64,000 nucleotides of DNA from Oceanimonas smirnovii ATCC BAA-899 (GTDB lineage Bacteria > Pseudomonadota > Gammaproteobacteria > Enterobacterales > Aeromonadaceae): assembly GCF_000381965.1 (NCBI RefSeq), contig NZ_KB908465.1:1-64000 (forward strand), given 5' to 3'. Made by a program: the position numbers and the translations under genes. This document shows, piece by piece, positions 52,853 to 61,636 of this stretch (positions are counted from its first letter, which is position 1; each line of letters opens with the position of its first letter). The notes under the pieces were generated by a model that was not told the DNA's origin, searched no databases, and was given only the letters and a program-made list of their open reading frames with translations.

Positions 52853-54670
52853 ATGATGTCTGTGCAATTGCAAAAACAAGAGCAACTGGCGCGCCTGATG
52901 CTGATGTGCATGGGCGTGCTGACTCTGTTTGGCATGCACCTGTATTTGCCCCACCTGTTTGGCACCGGACTGCAGCTGCCCTTTAATATTGCCGGCTGGC
53001 TCTTTGTCGGGCTGATGACCACCCTGGGGCTGTGGCACTGGCACCAGCGGCGTTTGCTCACCAGCCGTTTCTGGTTGGGAGTCATGGCAGCCAGCCTGTT
53101 GCTGTGGCTGCCGTTCTTTTACTGGCATAACAACTCGGTAGCAGGCCAGGCACTGCCGCGCATGCTGGGGCTGACCGGCGGCCTGCTGTTTTATCTGGCG
53201 TTGCAGCAATGTCGTTTTAATGAGCGCGGCCGGCGCTGGCTGCTCTATGGGTTGCTGCTGGCCGTCAGTGTGGAAATGCTGCTTGGGCTGGTGCAGTTTT
53301 TTGTGCTGGAGCCCGGTAATATTTTTAACTACAACACTGATGTACGCTCGCCTTACGGTATTTTTCAGCATCGCAATGTCATGGCCAGCTTTGTGGCGAC
53401 CGGCATGGTACTGGCGGTGTATTTGTGGCTGAACGAAGCCAAGTCGCCCTGGCGTCGGTTTTTATTTAAATCCTGCTGGTTTGCTGCTGTGCTGGCCGCC
53501 GGGGCCATGCTGATAGTGCTGCTGCAGTCCCGGGCCGGTCAGCTTGGCCTCTTGCTGGGGTTGTTACTGTTGTTACCGTTGCTGTGGCAAAGTTTGTTGC
53601 GCACCCGCTCCAAGCGGTTACTGGCCAGTCTGTTGCTGATTCCGCTGGGCATTGCGCTTGGTGTATTCGGGCTGGATATGTTCGATATGAGCAAACGCAG
53701 CCTGAATATTTACACTCAGATAGACGGCCGCTTTGATATTTATGCCCATGGCCTGCGCATGTGGCTGGCACAACCCCTTGACGGTTATGGCTATGGCAGT
53801 TTTGAGTCGGCGTTCTACCGCACCTATGCCGACTGGCGGGAAGCCACGCCGGGTGCCCAGCCGCTGTTTACGGAAATGGGACACCCGCACAATGAGTTTT
53901 TGCTCTGGGCCATTGAAGGCGGACTGGCACCCGTGCTGGGGCTGATTATCATGATTTGGCTGGTGATAAGGTTGCTGGCTCAGGTGCCCTTTGTGCAGGC
54001 GCTGGCCTGGGTGGGTATGCTGATGCCGGTGTTTGTGCACAGCCAGACCGAGTTTCCGGTTTATCACTCGCTGCCACACTGGTTAATGATTCTGGTGTTG
54101 TTATATGTGATTGATGCCGGGCACGGCAAACGGGTTATGCTGCCGGCACCGCCTCCCTGGAGCCGCTGGCCGGTGCGGGCCTGGGGGCTGGGGGTGATGT
54201 TGTTTATGGCCACCGGGCTTGTCGCCAGCCAGCAAATCACTGCCTACGCTCATGCCAAGGAGCGTGATCCGGCGGCGCTTGAGCGAGTGATTAATCCGCT
54301 TATCTGGCATGACAGAACGGCGTTTTACCGGCATCAGGCGAGGCTTGAACAAGCCATGCTGGCCTTTGACCGGCAGGCGCTGCTGGATTACGCCAGCTGG
54401 GCCAGGCGTTTTTTACAGCACACGCCGAGGGCGGGCATTTATTATAATGCCTATCTGGCACTGATGCAGGCGGGAGAGCCGGAGCGGGCCGGGCTAGTGC
54501 TGGCAGAAGCAAGACGGTTATATCCCAATGTGGTGCTGTTGCGAGAAAGCAGTATTAACCGGGCCCTGACTCACCTGCAGCAGCTGAATACGGGGATGAG
54601 CCGGGCCCGGCTGAATGACTTTGTGCCTTTGTATGACAATTTACGCCCTGCCATCGGGGGCGCTTATTAG
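52853..54670 (+). CDS. PglL/Wzy-type O-oligosaccharyltransferase or ligase
   Basis: The protein is about 605 residues with 10-12 hydrophobic helices and a Wzy_C-type region: FGIFQHRNVMASF-like sequence (YGIFQHRNVMASF), GYGYGSFESAF, MGHPHNEFLLWAIEGG and the PglL-like HSQTEFPVYHS. A soluble C-terminal part of about 140 residues ends the protein. PglL enzymes transfer lipid-linked glycan to pilins or other periplasmic proteins. No glycan synthesis or type IV pilin genes adjoin it, so the acceptor is unknown, and the Flp pilus is only a possibility. Start choice is uncertain: two adjacent ATGs and an upstream GTG are available without a good ribosome-binding site. Confidence 0.83.
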   Translation: MMSVQLQKQEQLARLMLMCMGVLTLFGMHLYLPHLFGTGLQLPFNIAGWLFVGLMTTLGLWHWHQRRLLTSRFWLGVMAASLLLWLPFFYWHNNSVAGQALPRMLGLTGGLLFYLALQQCRFNERGRRWLLYGLLLAVSVEMLLGLVQFFVLEPGNIFNYNTDVRSPYGIFQHRNVMASFVATGMVLAVYLWLNEAKSPWRRFLFKSCWFAAVLAAGAMLIVLLQSRAGQLGLLLGLLLLLPLLWQSLLRTRSKRLLASLLLIPLGIALGVFGLDMFDMSKRSLNIYTQIDGRFDIYAHGLRMWLAQPLDGYGYGSFESAFYRTYADWREATPGAQPLFTEMGHPHNEFLLWAIEGGLAPVLGLIIMIWLVIRLLAQVPFVQALAWVGMLMPVFVHSQTEFPVYHSLPHWLMILVLLYVIDAGHGKRVMLPAPPPWSRWPVRAWGLGVMLFMATGLVASQQITAYAHAKERDPAALERVINPLIWHDRTAFYRHQARLEQAMLAFDRQALLDYASWARRFLQHTPRAGIYYNAYLALMQAGEPERAGLVLAEARRLYPNVVLLRESSINRALTHLQQLNTGMSRARLNDFVPLYDNLRPAIGGAY

Positions 54671-55059
54671 CCCTGTGCCGGGGTCATGTTATAGCCGGTA
54701 AAGTCGTGTGCACCTTCCAGCTGGCTGACGGTAATATTCTGTTGCGACCAGTCGATGGTTTTGCCGGTGGCGGCATAGAGGGTGTCGTTGATGTTGTCGG
54801 GAGTCAACTCGGGCTGATGCTCGGCACGGCCGCCGGGCAGATAAATGGTGCCGTTGGAGAAGTCCACCGCAAAGGCAATTACGCCCGGCACCAGAAAGAA
54901 CAGCAGACCCACGCCATCAGCAATGGCCACCACAGGATCTATGCGGCCGCTGCGCTGGCCCTTGCGCTCCGGATAAAAAATGGTGCCGCAGGCAGCCAGC
55001 TGGGTAGTGAGTATGCCGGCCAGCGCCAGTACCATGGTTTTTTTTCTGAGTGTTGTCAT
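54667..55059 (-). CDS. Small predicted lipoprotein
   Basis: A 130-residue protein with a lipoprotein signal ending LAACG. The mature part includes a hydrophobic stretch (GVGLLFFLVPGVIAFAVDF) that may be membrane-associated, then a polar tail. It resembles small lipoproteins annotated as hypothetical. I do not know its function. AAGGAGT precedes the ATG at 55059; longer in-frame extension upstream would run through the terminator and tRNA gene, so I reject it. It overlaps the convergent ligase gene by four bases. Confidence 0.8.
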   Translation of the reverse strand: MTTLRKKTMVLALAGILTTQLAACGTIFYPERKGQRSGRIDPVVAIADGVGLLFFLVPGVIAFAVDFSNGTIYLPGGRAEHQPELTPDNINDTLYAATGKTIDWSQQNITVSQLEGAHDFTGYNMTPAQG

Positions 55060-55169
55060 AACGACTCCTTGAATGGAAGTAACCACAAGAGTGTATATAA
55101 CAATACGGTGATCTGAATCCCGTTGCTGCTGGCACCGGACAAAGGCTGGCGAATAAAACTCACCAATAC

Positions 55170-55197
55170 AAAAAGCCCACCGTAAGGTGGGCTTTTT
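55170..55197 (-). terminator. Terminator of tRNA-Pro (works in both directions by sequence)
   Basis: A 12-bp symmetric stem, AAAAAGCCCACC (55170-55181) and GGTGGGCTTTTT (55186-55197), has loop GTAA. On the minus strand it follows the tRNA-Pro 3' end by ten bases and ends in a T-run. It separates the tRNA from the lipoprotein gene. Confidence 0.92.
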
Positions 55198-55207
55198 GAG
55201 GATGATT

Positions 55208-55284
55208 TGGTCGGCGTGAGAGGATTTGAACCTCCGACCCCTGACACCCCATGACAGTGCGCTACCAGGCTGCGCTACACGCCG
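55208..55284 (-). tRNA. tRNA-Pro, anticodon GGG
   Basis: Read on the minus strand the 77-base gene starts CGGCGTG and ends CACGCCG-A-CCA, giving a perfect 7-bp acceptor stem with encoded CCA. The T arm (GGAGGTTCAAATCCTCT) and D arm (AGCGCAGCCTGGTAGCGC) are complete. The anticodon loop ATGGGGT gives GGG. The anticodon stem has a U-U mismatch also found in E. coli tRNA-Pro(GGG). It is a single gene with its own promoter and terminator. Confidence 0.97.
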
Positions 55285-55310
55285 AGACGTCATTCGTGAT
55301 GACGGAGCGC

Positions 55311-55339
55311 ATAATAGGAAAGCTGCCCGGTGCTGTCAA
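55311..55339 (-). promoter_or_regulatory. Strong sigma-70 promoter of tRNA-Pro
   Basis: On the minus strand TTGACA (55334-55339) is followed after exactly 17 bases by TATTAT (55311-55316), then GCGCTCC, a GC-rich discriminator typical of stringently controlled stable-RNA promoters. The tRNA 5' end follows 27 bases downstream of the -10 box. Confidence 0.9.
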
Positions 55340-55414
55340 TACGAATTCGTGCGTCAACAGATTAACTGCTGCTAATTTGTACGTTTGTGGCGTTCAGTAT
55401 CAATGGCTTAGTCA

Positions 55415-55442
55415 TTCACTTGTGAGTATGACAGGCTATAAT
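55415..55442 (+). promoter_or_regulatory. Candidate promoter of hinT
   Basis: A consensus -10 box TATAAT (55437-55442) is preceded after 16 bases by TTCACT (55415-55420). It lies about 50 bases upstream of the hinT start. The perfect -10 box and location support it as promoter of the hinT-lpoB-thiK-nagZ cluster. Confidence 0.6.
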
Positions 55443-55492
55443 ATCCGCTCTGCCGCATTGGCCGGCAGGCCACCCACTGAAGGAGACAGGCA

Positions 55493-55843
55493 ATGGCAGA
55501 AGAGACCATTTTCAGCAAGATCATTCGCAAGGAAATTCCCGCCGATATTCTGTATCAGGATGAGTTGGTCACGGCCTTTCGCGATATTTCTCCCAAAGCA
55601 CCCACCCATATTCTGATTATTCCCAATGCGGTGATCCCGACGGTAAATGACGTGACAGCCGAGCATGAGCAGGCACTGGGCCGGTTGTTTACCGTGGCCC
55701 GCAAGCAGGCGGCTGATGCCGGTATCGCCGAAGACGGTTATCGTCTGCTGGTAAATTGTAACCGCCATGGTGGCCAGGAGGTGTATCATATTCACATGCA
55801 TCTGCTGGGTGGTCGCCCGTTAGGGCCCATGCTGGCACAATAA
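55493..55843 (+). CDS. hinT: HinT purine nucleoside phosphoramidase
   Basis: The 116-residue HIT-family protein hydrolyses adenosine phosphoramidates. The N-terminus [15 protein letters not shown] and the active-site triad motif [11 protein letters not shown] are clear, with the central His of HIHMH as the nucleophile. AAGGAG precedes the ATG. It heads a run (hinT, lpoB, thiK, nagZ, ndh) with the same order as in E. coli, without the ycfL gene. Confidence 0.96.
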   Translation: MAEETIFSKIIRKEIPADILYQDELVTAFRDISPKAPTHILIIPNAVIPTVNDVTAEHEQALGRLFTVARKQAADAGIAEDGYRLLVNCNRHGGQEVYHIHMHLLGGRPLGPMLAQ

Positions 55844-55852
55844 GGAGCTGAC

Positions 55853-56455
55853 ATGACTGCTTTTCGTATTGCGACGCTGGCCTCTGCCGTGCTGGCGCTT
55901 ACTGCCTGTTCGTTGCCCAACCCCTATTCGTCCCAGCCGGCACCGGTCACCCCGGCCACGCCCGAGCCGGTGCGCCCGCCGGTGGTGACGCCGCCGCCGG
56001 CCCCGCCGGTGATTGACTTGCCAGCGCCGCCGCCGGCCCCCATGCCGGAAGCCAATAATGCCACCCTGCAACAGCTGGCAGATAACCTGGCGGCCCGGCT
56101 GCGCGCCAGTGCGGCCATTAACGAAGTCACCGGCCCCGTTTTGCTTGACGATATTCGTAATGAGGCCGGCAGCCCGGTCGATACCCGCGGCCTGACCGAG
56201 CGTCTGCAGGGGCAGCTGAGCGGCTCCCTTAACTTTATTACCGGCCCTGAAGTAAACAGTTTGCGTCAGCAGCTGGCTTATCAGAGCGGCCGCGCCGACA
56301 TTGCCTCGCTGGTGCGTCTTGGCAAGCAGAGCGGAGCCGGCTATCTGCTTTCCGGCAGTCTGAACCGGGCCGGCAGCGGCTTTAAACTGCAGGCCCAGCT
56401 GATGGAGCTTGCCAGCGGCGAAGTGCTGTGGTCCGACAGCGTCAGTGGACGCTGA
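55853..56455 (+). CDS. lpoB: LpoB, outer-membrane lipoprotein activator of PBP1b
   Basis: A 200-residue lipoprotein with a lipobox LTAC. A Pro-rich linker (about residues 27-65) is followed by the compact LpoB domain (TLQQLADNLAARLR, SLVRLGKQSGAGYLLSGSLN). The linker crosses the periplasm so the domain can contact PBP1b, the known partner. Synteny downstream of hinT supports the call over a generic lipoprotein. Its 3' end overlaps thiK by 11 bases if the GTG start of thiK is right. Confidence 0.92.
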   Translation: MTAFRIATLASAVLALTACSLPNPYSSQPAPVTPATPEPVRPPVVTPPPAPPVIDLPAPPPAPMPEANNATLQQLADNLAARLRASAAINEVTGPVLLDDIRNEAGSPVDTRGLTERLQGQLSGSLNFITGPEVNSLRQQLAYQSGRADIASLVRLGKQSGAGYLLSGSLNRAGSGFKLQAQLMELASGEVLWSDSVSGR

Positions 56456-57254
56456 GACGCTGCTGCCTTGCCTGCCGGCCAGGTGGCGCGGCAGGCTGAC
56501 TCCGTTAACAGGCGGACTGACCAACCGCTGCTTTCATCTGGCCACAGGGCAAGGACAGTTCTGGTTGCGATTGGGGTGTGAACAGCCAGCACGGCTGGGC
56601 ATTAACCGCCATCATGAGCTGACTGCCCACCGTATTGCGGCAAATGCCAGCCTGGCCCCGATCATTCGGTTTGCCTACCCTGAGGCGGGCATATTGATCC
56701 TGGACTGGCTGAATGAGCCGGACTGGCGTACTGAGCCCGGATCGACCGGCGTGCTGATGCGGCAAGCAGCAAGGCTGCATGGTCTTGCTCCGCCGGCGCT
56801 GCCAGCCCTGGAATTATCCGAACGGGTGCGGTTTTATACAAAACAACTGACACACATACCACACTGGCTGACGCCGGTGCTGAGTGCTTTTTGTCGTCCG
56901 GCACTGAACCCGCGTTTTACGCCTGTGCTGTGTCATTGTGATTTAACCGCCGGCAATTTGATGGGGCAGCGGCCCTGGCTGCTGGACTGGGAATATGCGG
57001 CGCTGGCAGATCCGGCCTTTGAGCTGGCAGTGATTGCTGACGACAGAAACCTGAATAATGACGAGTGCGCTGTCATGCTGGCCCACTATCAGGCTGCCGG
57101 CGGCAACATGAGCCTGAGCAGGCTGCAGGCACGGCTGCCCTGGGTGCATTTGCTGACCCTGCTGTGGGCGCTGGTGCAGCATCAGCATACCGGCGAAGCG
57201 GAGTATGCCGCCCGGGTGCAGACTGCCCGCAACAAGTTAATGTTTTTTCTGTAA
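56445..57254 (+). CDS. thiK: Thiamine kinase (APH-fold phosphotransferase)
   Basis: The product is about 269 residues if it starts at GTG 56445. It is an aminoglycoside-phosphotransferase/choline-kinase-fold kinase: LTGGLTNRCFHL near the N-terminus, then LCHCDLTAGNLM (Brenner motif, catalytic Asp and Asn) and LLDWEYAALADPAFELA (metal-binding Asp). Position between lpoB and nagZ matches E. coli thiK. The start is uncertain because no ATG or good ribosome-binding site is near. It salvages thiamine to thiamine monophosphate. Confidence 0.87.
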   Translation: MDAETLLPCLPARWRGRLTPLTGGLTNRCFHLATGQGQFWLRLGCEQPARLGINRHHELTAHRIAANASLAPIIRFAYPEAGILILDWLNEPDWRTEPGSTGVLMRQAARLHGLAPPALPALELSERVRFYTKQLTHIPHWLTPVLSAFCRPALNPRFTPVLCHCDLTAGNLMGQRPWLLDWEYAALADPAFELAVIADDRNLNNDECAVMLAHYQAAGGNMSLSRLQARLPWVHLLTLLWALVQHQHTGEAEYAARVQTARNKLMFFL

Positions 57255-57296
57255 TAAGTTATTTCAATACGGCCGCAGGGCGGCCCCGGAGCAAAC

Positions 57297-58286
57297 ATGG
57301 GACCTTTTCTTCTTGATGTAAACGGCTGCGAGCTGGATGCCGAAGAGCGTGAGCTGCTGGCCCACCCCAGTGTGGGCGGGGTGATATTTTTCGCCAGAAA
57401 TTATCATGATCGCAACCAGCTCAGCGCCCTGGTCAAGGCCATTCGGGCGGTAAAGCCCGGTCTGCTGCTCACCGTGGATCATGAAGGCGGCCGGGTGCAG
57501 CGTTTTCGCGACGGCTTTTTTAAGCTGCCGGCTCCGGGCAGACTGGTGCAGGTGGCTGAACCTCAGCGGCAGCAGGTGTTGCAGGATGCGGGCTGGGTGA
57601 TGGCCGCCGAGCTGCTGGCTCATGATATTGATCTCAGCTTTGCGCCCGTGCTGGATCTGGAGCGGGGCAGCGAAGTGATTGGGGATCGCAGTTTTGGCCG
57701 GGATCCGCAACCGGTGATTGAACATGCCGCGGCTTATATTGCCGGCATGAAAGAAGCCGGTATGGCGGCGGTGGCCAAGCACTTTCCCGGCCATGGCAGT
57801 GTGCGTGCCGACTCCCACAAAGAAAGCCCGGTAGACGAGCGCGCGCTTGCCGACATAGAGCAGGCCGACATGGTGCCGTTCAAAACCCTGATTGCACAAG
57901 GTGCCATTCAGGGCGTGATGCCGGCCCATGTGATTTATGCACAGGTGAATGACAAGCCTGCCGGTTTTTCCGGGTTCTGGCTGCAACAGGTACTGCGCCG
58001 TCAGCTTGGTTTTAACGGACTCATTTTCAGTGACGACCTCACCATGGAAGGGGCTGCCGTGGCCGGCGGCTATGCCGAGCGCGCCGCCCAGGCGCTGGCG
58101 GCGGGCTGCGATCTGCTGCTGGCCTGCAACAACCGGGCGGGAGCAATCAGCATTATTGACAGTCTGCCGCATCAGCTGCAGCGGGATCTGTCTTCATTGC
58201 GCAAGAAAGACAATGCCGGCCCTGCTCACCTCTATTCCAGCCGGCGCTGGCGCGAGGCCACCGACCGGCTGCAGCGCATTCAGTAA
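57297..58286 (+). CDS. nagZ: Beta-N-acetylglucosaminidase NagZ
   Basis: The 329-residue cytoplasmic glycosidase of family GH3 removes GlcNAc from anhydro-muropeptides during cell-wall recycling. The signature KHFPGHGSVRADSH (His-Asp dyad) and the nucleophile motif FSDDLTMEGA are present, as is LLTVDHEGGRVQRF. Length is typical. It follows thiK after a 42-base gap. Confidence 0.97.
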   Translation: MGPFLLDVNGCELDAEERELLAHPSVGGVIFFARNYHDRNQLSALVKAIRAVKPGLLLTVDHEGGRVQRFRDGFFKLPAPGRLVQVAEPQRQQVLQDAGWVMAAELLAHDIDLSFAPVLDLERGSEVIGDRSFGRDPQPVIEHAAAYIAGMKEAGMAAVAKHFPGHGSVRADSHKESPVDERALADIEQADMVPFKTLIAQGAIQGVMPAHVIYAQVNDKPAGFSGFWLQQVLRRQLGFNGLIFSDDLTMEGAAVAGGYAERAAQALAAGCDLLLACNNRAGAISIIDSLPHQLQRDLSSLRKKDNAGPAHLYSSRRWREATDRLQRIQ

Positions 58287-58429
58287 TAGTTATTTTTATG
58301 TAAAAATAAAGTTGTGGATTCAGCGACAGCTTTTACAATGGTGCACGCCTCGGCCGGGGCGTCACCTGTAAGAATCTTCCGCTATGGCTCTGGCATAGCA
58401 GCAGGTTTTTATCTTCACGAGGTTAACGA

Positions 58430-59722
58430 ATGAAACGCATCATAGTAGTGGGCGGCGGTGCCGGCGGGCTGGAGCTGGTGACCAAACTGGGCCGCCAGCT
58501 TGGCCGCAAGGGCAAGGCAGAAGTGATTCTGGTAGACCGCAACCGTACCCATTTGTGGAAACCCCTGTTGCACGAAGTGGCCACCGGTGCCATGGACACC
58601 GGTATGGACGGCCTCAGCTATCGCTCTCAGGCTCATAACCATGGTTTCAGTTTTCATCTGGGCACACTGACCGATATTGACCGTGACGCAAAGCTGATCA
58701 AGCTGGCTCCGTTGTATGACGATCACGGCAAGCAGGTAGTGGGGGAACGCACCCTGAATTACGACACGCTGGTGATGGCGCTGGGATCCGTGTCCAATGA
58801 CTTTGGCACCAAAGGGGTGAGCGAGCACTGTATTTTCCTCGACAGCCCCCAGCAGGCAGAGCGTTTTCACGATGAGCTGATGAACCGCTTTCTGCAATAT
58901 GCCGAAAGCGACACCGTGGATGAAAAAGTGGATATTGCCATTGTAGGCGGCGGTGCCACCGGGGTGGAGCTGTCTGCCGAGCTGTTTAATGCGGTGGAGC
59001 ACCTGAGTGCCTACGGCTTTAAAAAACTGAACCGCAACTGCCTGCGGCTGACCCTGGTGGAAGCGGGCCCGCGCATTCTGCCGGCACTGCCCGAGCGTAT
59101 TTCTGCCATGGCACATAAAGAGCTGCGCGAGCTGGGGGTGGACGTAAGAGTGGGCACCATGGTGGTGGAAGCCACCAACAAGGGGCTGAAAACCAAAACC
59201 GACGAGCTGATCCCGGCCGATTTGATGGTGTGGGCCGCGGGCATTAAAGCGCCGGACTTTATGAAAGACATTGCCGGGCTGGAAACCAACCGCATCAATC
59301 AGCTGGCGGTAAAAGACACCCTGCAAACCACCCGGGATGACAGCATTTTTGTGATTGGTGACTGTGCCTTTTGCCTGCAGGCCGACGGCAAGCCGGTGCC
59401 GCCTCGGGCCCAGTCTGCCCATCAGATGGCCAGCCTGGCCTATGACAATATTATCGCCAGCCTGAACGGCAAGCCGCTCAAGCCTTATGTGTATAAAGAT
59501 CACGGCTCTCTGGTTAACCTGAGCCGTTACAGCACGGTAGGCTCCCTGATGGGCAACCTGATGCGCGGCTCCATGATGGTAGAAGGCCGCATTGCCCGCA
59601 CTGTGTATGTGTCGCTTTATCGTATGCACCAGGTTGCCTTGCACGGTTACACCCGCACCGGCCTGATGATGCTGGTGGGCCGTATTAACCGTTTTTTGCG
59701 GCCACGGCTGAAGCTGCACTAA
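58430..59722 (+). CDS. ndh: NADH dehydrogenase type II
   Basis: The 430-residue single-subunit, non-proton-pumping NADH:quinone oxidoreductase holds FAD and NADH. The FAD-binding motif is [10 protein letters not shown] at the N-terminus, and a second dinucleotide motif [12 protein letters not shown] lies near residue 165. FVIGDCAF marks the FAD-binding C-terminal part. The preceding 143 bases hold no gene. They contain an AT-rich palindrome TTATTTTT/AAAAATAA at 58290-58309, a possible regulator site of unknown identity. Confidence 0.97.
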   Translation: MKRIIVVGGGAGGLELVTKLGRQLGRKGKAEVILVDRNRTHLWKPLLHEVATGAMDTGMDGLSYRSQAHNHGFSFHLGTLTDIDRDAKLIKLAPLYDDHGKQVVGERTLNYDTLVMALGSVSNDFGTKGVSEHCIFLDSPQQAERFHDELMNRFLQYAESDTVDEKVDIAIVGGGATGVELSAELFNAVEHLSAYGFKKLNRNCLRLTLVEAGPRILPALPERISAMAHKELRELGVDVRVGTMVVEATNKGLKTKTDELIPADLMVWAAGIKAPDFMKDIAGLETNRINQLAVKDTLQTTRDDSIFVIGDCAFCLQADGKPVPPRAQSAHQMASLAYDNIIASLNGKPLKPYVYKDHGSLVNLSRYSTVGSLMGNLMRGSMMVEGRIARTVYVSLYRMHQVALHGYTRTGLMMLVGRINRFLRPRLKLH

Positions 59723-59734
59723 GGAAACCGATTA

Positions 59735-60352
59735 ATGAGTAATGAGCAACATCGCGAACAAGTAAAAGCCGAGCGCCATCAGCAACGGCAGCAAAAAGTA
59801 AAAGAAGCAGTGGATGCCAAAGTGGCCGCCGCCACCGACGAGCGGGGTGTGCTGATGGTGATCACCGGCAACGGCAAGGGCAAGAGCACTGCCGGCTTTG
59901 GCACAGTGGCGCGGGCCGTAGGACATGGCAAAAAAGCCGCCGTGGTACAGTTTATTAAAGGTGGCTGGGACTGCGGTGAGCGCAATCTGCTGCAACAGGC
60001 GGGTGTGCCCTTTGTGGTCATGAACACCGGCTTTACCTGGGAAACCCAGAACCGGGAACAGGATATAGCCGCCTGTGAGCAAACCTGGGAGCCGGCAGAA
60101 AAAATGCTGGCCGACCCAGGTATTGATCTAGTGCTGCTGGACGAGCTGACCTATATGGTGGCTTATCACTACCTTGATCTGGACCGGGTGCTGACAGCGT
60201 TAAAAAACCGGCCTGCGCATCAGCATGTGGTGATCACCGGCAGGGGCTGCCACAGAGCCATTATTGAACTGGCCGATACGGTCAGCGAGGTGCAGTCGGT
60301 CAAGCACGCCTTTGAAGCCGGCGTAAAAGCACAGGCAGGATTTGATTACTGA
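59735..60352 (+). CDS. cobO: Cob(I)yrinic acid a,c-diamide adenosyltransferase
   Basis: The 205-residue BtuR/CobO/CobA-type enzyme adds the 5'-deoxyadenosyl group to cobalt. The P-loop [12 protein letters not shown] and the peptide [15 protein letters not shown] are diagnostic, along with [13 protein letters not shown]. The N-terminal 35 residues are charged and Gln/Lys-rich. It lies 12 bases after ndh, apart from the cobTSC unit. Confidence 0.95.
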   Translation: MSNEQHREQVKAERHQQRQQKVKEAVDAKVAAATDERGVLMVITGNGKGKSTAGFGTVARAVGHGKKAAVVQFIKGGWDCGERNLLQQAGVPFVVMNTGFTWETQNREQDIAACEQTWEPAEKMLADPGIDLVLLDELTYMVAYHYLDLDRVLTALKNRPAHQHVVITGRGCHRAIIELADTVSEVQSVKHAFEAGVKAQAGFDY

Positions 60353-60360
60353 GAGTAAAC

Positions 60361-60855
60361 ATGGAAAAACTATTTGAAAAGTTAATGTATGCCTCCCGGT
60401 GGATTATGGCCCCCATTTATCTGGGGCTGAGCCTGGTGTTACTGGCTCTGGGTATTAAATTTTTCCAGGAAATATTTCATATTCTGCCCAATGTGCTGGA
60501 AATGAAAGAAGTGGACCTGGTGCTGGTGACCTTGTCGCTGATCGATATAACCCTGGTGGGTGGATTAATCATCATGGTGATGTTTTCGGGCTACGAAAAC
60601 TTCGTGTCACAGCTTGATGTGGATGAAGACGACGACAAGCTGGGCTGGCTGGGAAAGCTGGACGCAGGATCGCTCAAGAATAAAGTCGCAGCTTCTATCG
60701 TAGCTATTTCATCTATTCATCTGCTGAAGGTGTTTATGAATACCGAAAATATTGCCAACGATAAAATACAGTGGTATCTGCTTATTCATATTACGTTTGT
60801 GCTGTCTGCTTTTGCCATGGGATATCTCGATAAATTAACCCGCAAAGACAAGTAA
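60361..60855 (+). CDS. yqhA: YqhA/UPF0114 family inner-membrane protein
   Basis: A 164-residue protein with about four transmembrane helices. The family peptides are ERLMYASRW-like ([18 protein letters not shown]), [17 protein letters not shown] and [11 protein letters not shown]. The function is not established. It lies eight bases after cobO and ends in a hairpin shared with the convergent small gene. Confidence 0.92.
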   Translation: MEKLFEKLMYASRWIMAPIYLGLSLVLLALGIKFFQEIFHILPNVLEMKEVDLVLVTLSLIDITLVGGLIIMVMFSGYENFVSQLDVDEDDDKLGWLGKLDAGSLKNKVAASIVAISSIHLLKVFMNTENIANDKIQWYLLIHITFVLSAFAMGYLDKLTRKDK

Positions 60856-60864
60856 ATATCATCT

Positions 60865-60888
60865 GCCGCTCAGGATGAGCGGCTATTT
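60865..60888. terminator. Shared hairpin terminator between yqhA and a convergent gene
   Basis: GCCGCTC (60865-60871), loop AGGAT, GAGCGGC (60877-60883), followed by TATTTT. The stem includes the stop codon of the convergent minus-strand gene. The T-rich tail supports termination on the plus strand. Confidence 0.7.
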
Positions 60889-61097
60889 TCCCGCTTCATC
60901 AGCACAAAGGTGAGGTACATTTTGGTGGGCAGAGACAGGATCATGCCAAAGGCTACACAGCCGGCGCTGATCAGAATACCGGTGATACCAAGCTGCTCCA
61001 TATAATGACTGTTATGCAGATATATGCCTGTCAGGATCAGGCAAACACCAATGATCATGGCAGTTTTCAGCACTCTGATTAATCGTTTGTCGGTCAT
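60870..61097 (-). CDS. Small predicted membrane protein
   Basis: A 75-residue protein with two hydrophobic helices (about 12-26 and 37-63). The N-terminus MTDKRLIRVLKTAM is basic, and the C-terminus MKRENSRSS is charged. AGGAG lies before the ATG. I do not recognise the family, but the good ribosome-binding site, membrane-protein composition and snug fit between neighbours support a real gene. Confidence 0.7.
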   Translation of the reverse strand: MTDKRLIRVLKTAMIIGVCLILTGIYLHNSHYMEQLGITGILISAGCVAFGMILSLPTKMYLTFVLMKRENSRSS

Positions 61098-61165
61098 ACC
61101 GGCTCCTGCATCTGGCTGTTACCTTACAGCCTAGTACACAGCAGCCGGTATGAGCTTGATGCAGA

Positions 61166-61636
61166 TCAGCCGATGGTTTTTGCCACACTGCGAATATGCG
61201 TGGCCAGAGCCGCGAGTTCGTCGTCGTTGGCCCTGTGGCTGTCGTGAGAAGACAAATACCCTTCATATTGCTCAAAGTACTTTTCCCGCACCGACTCTAT
61301 GGCCTGAAACGCCGAACTGCTGCCGGTGCCATGCATGGGAAACAGTTTGCTGTGCAGATGATCCACGCCATAACCTTCAAAAAACAGGCCGGTACGGGCC
61401 ACATCATCAAAGGATTGATCCAGCAGCCTGGCCACTTTTTTGGTGGCGATAATCAGCTTGCTCAGCACCTCATCAGGGGCATCAAAGGCATAGCTGGGGT
61501 GATGGGCCTTGGGGATCACCACGGTAAAGCCTTTGGTATTGGGAAAAATAGATAAGAACGCCAGATGTTCGTCGTCTTCCCATACTTTATGGCAGGGTGC
61601 CTTGCCGGCAACGATATCGCAGAAAATGCAGCTCAT
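61166..61636 (-). CDS. HIT-family hydrolase
   Basis: The 156-residue protein is a histidine-triad nucleotide hydrolase, distinct from hinT. N-terminal CIFCDIVAG and the later VDHLHSKLFP show the HIT motif. The central histidine is kept, but the third triad histidine is lysine (HLHSK). The C-terminus has an extra helical tail. Its start overlaps the upstream lysR-type gene's stop by one base (TAATG), so the two are one transcription unit. The substrate is unknown. Confidence 0.85.
   Translation of the reverse strand: MSCIFCDIVAGKAPCHKVWEDDEHLAFLSIFPNTKGFTVVIPKAHHPSYAFDAPDEVLSKLIIATKKVARLLDQSFDDVARTGLFFEGYGVDHLHSKLFPMHGTGSSSAFQAIESVREKYFEQYEGYLSSHDSHRANDDELAALATHIRSVAKTIG

Noticed and set aside
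55060-55293. N-terminal extension of the small lipoprotein gene to 55293
   Set aside because: It would translate through the tRNA-Pro terminator and the tRNA itself. The ATG at 55059 has a ribosome-binding site and starts the lipoprotein signal.
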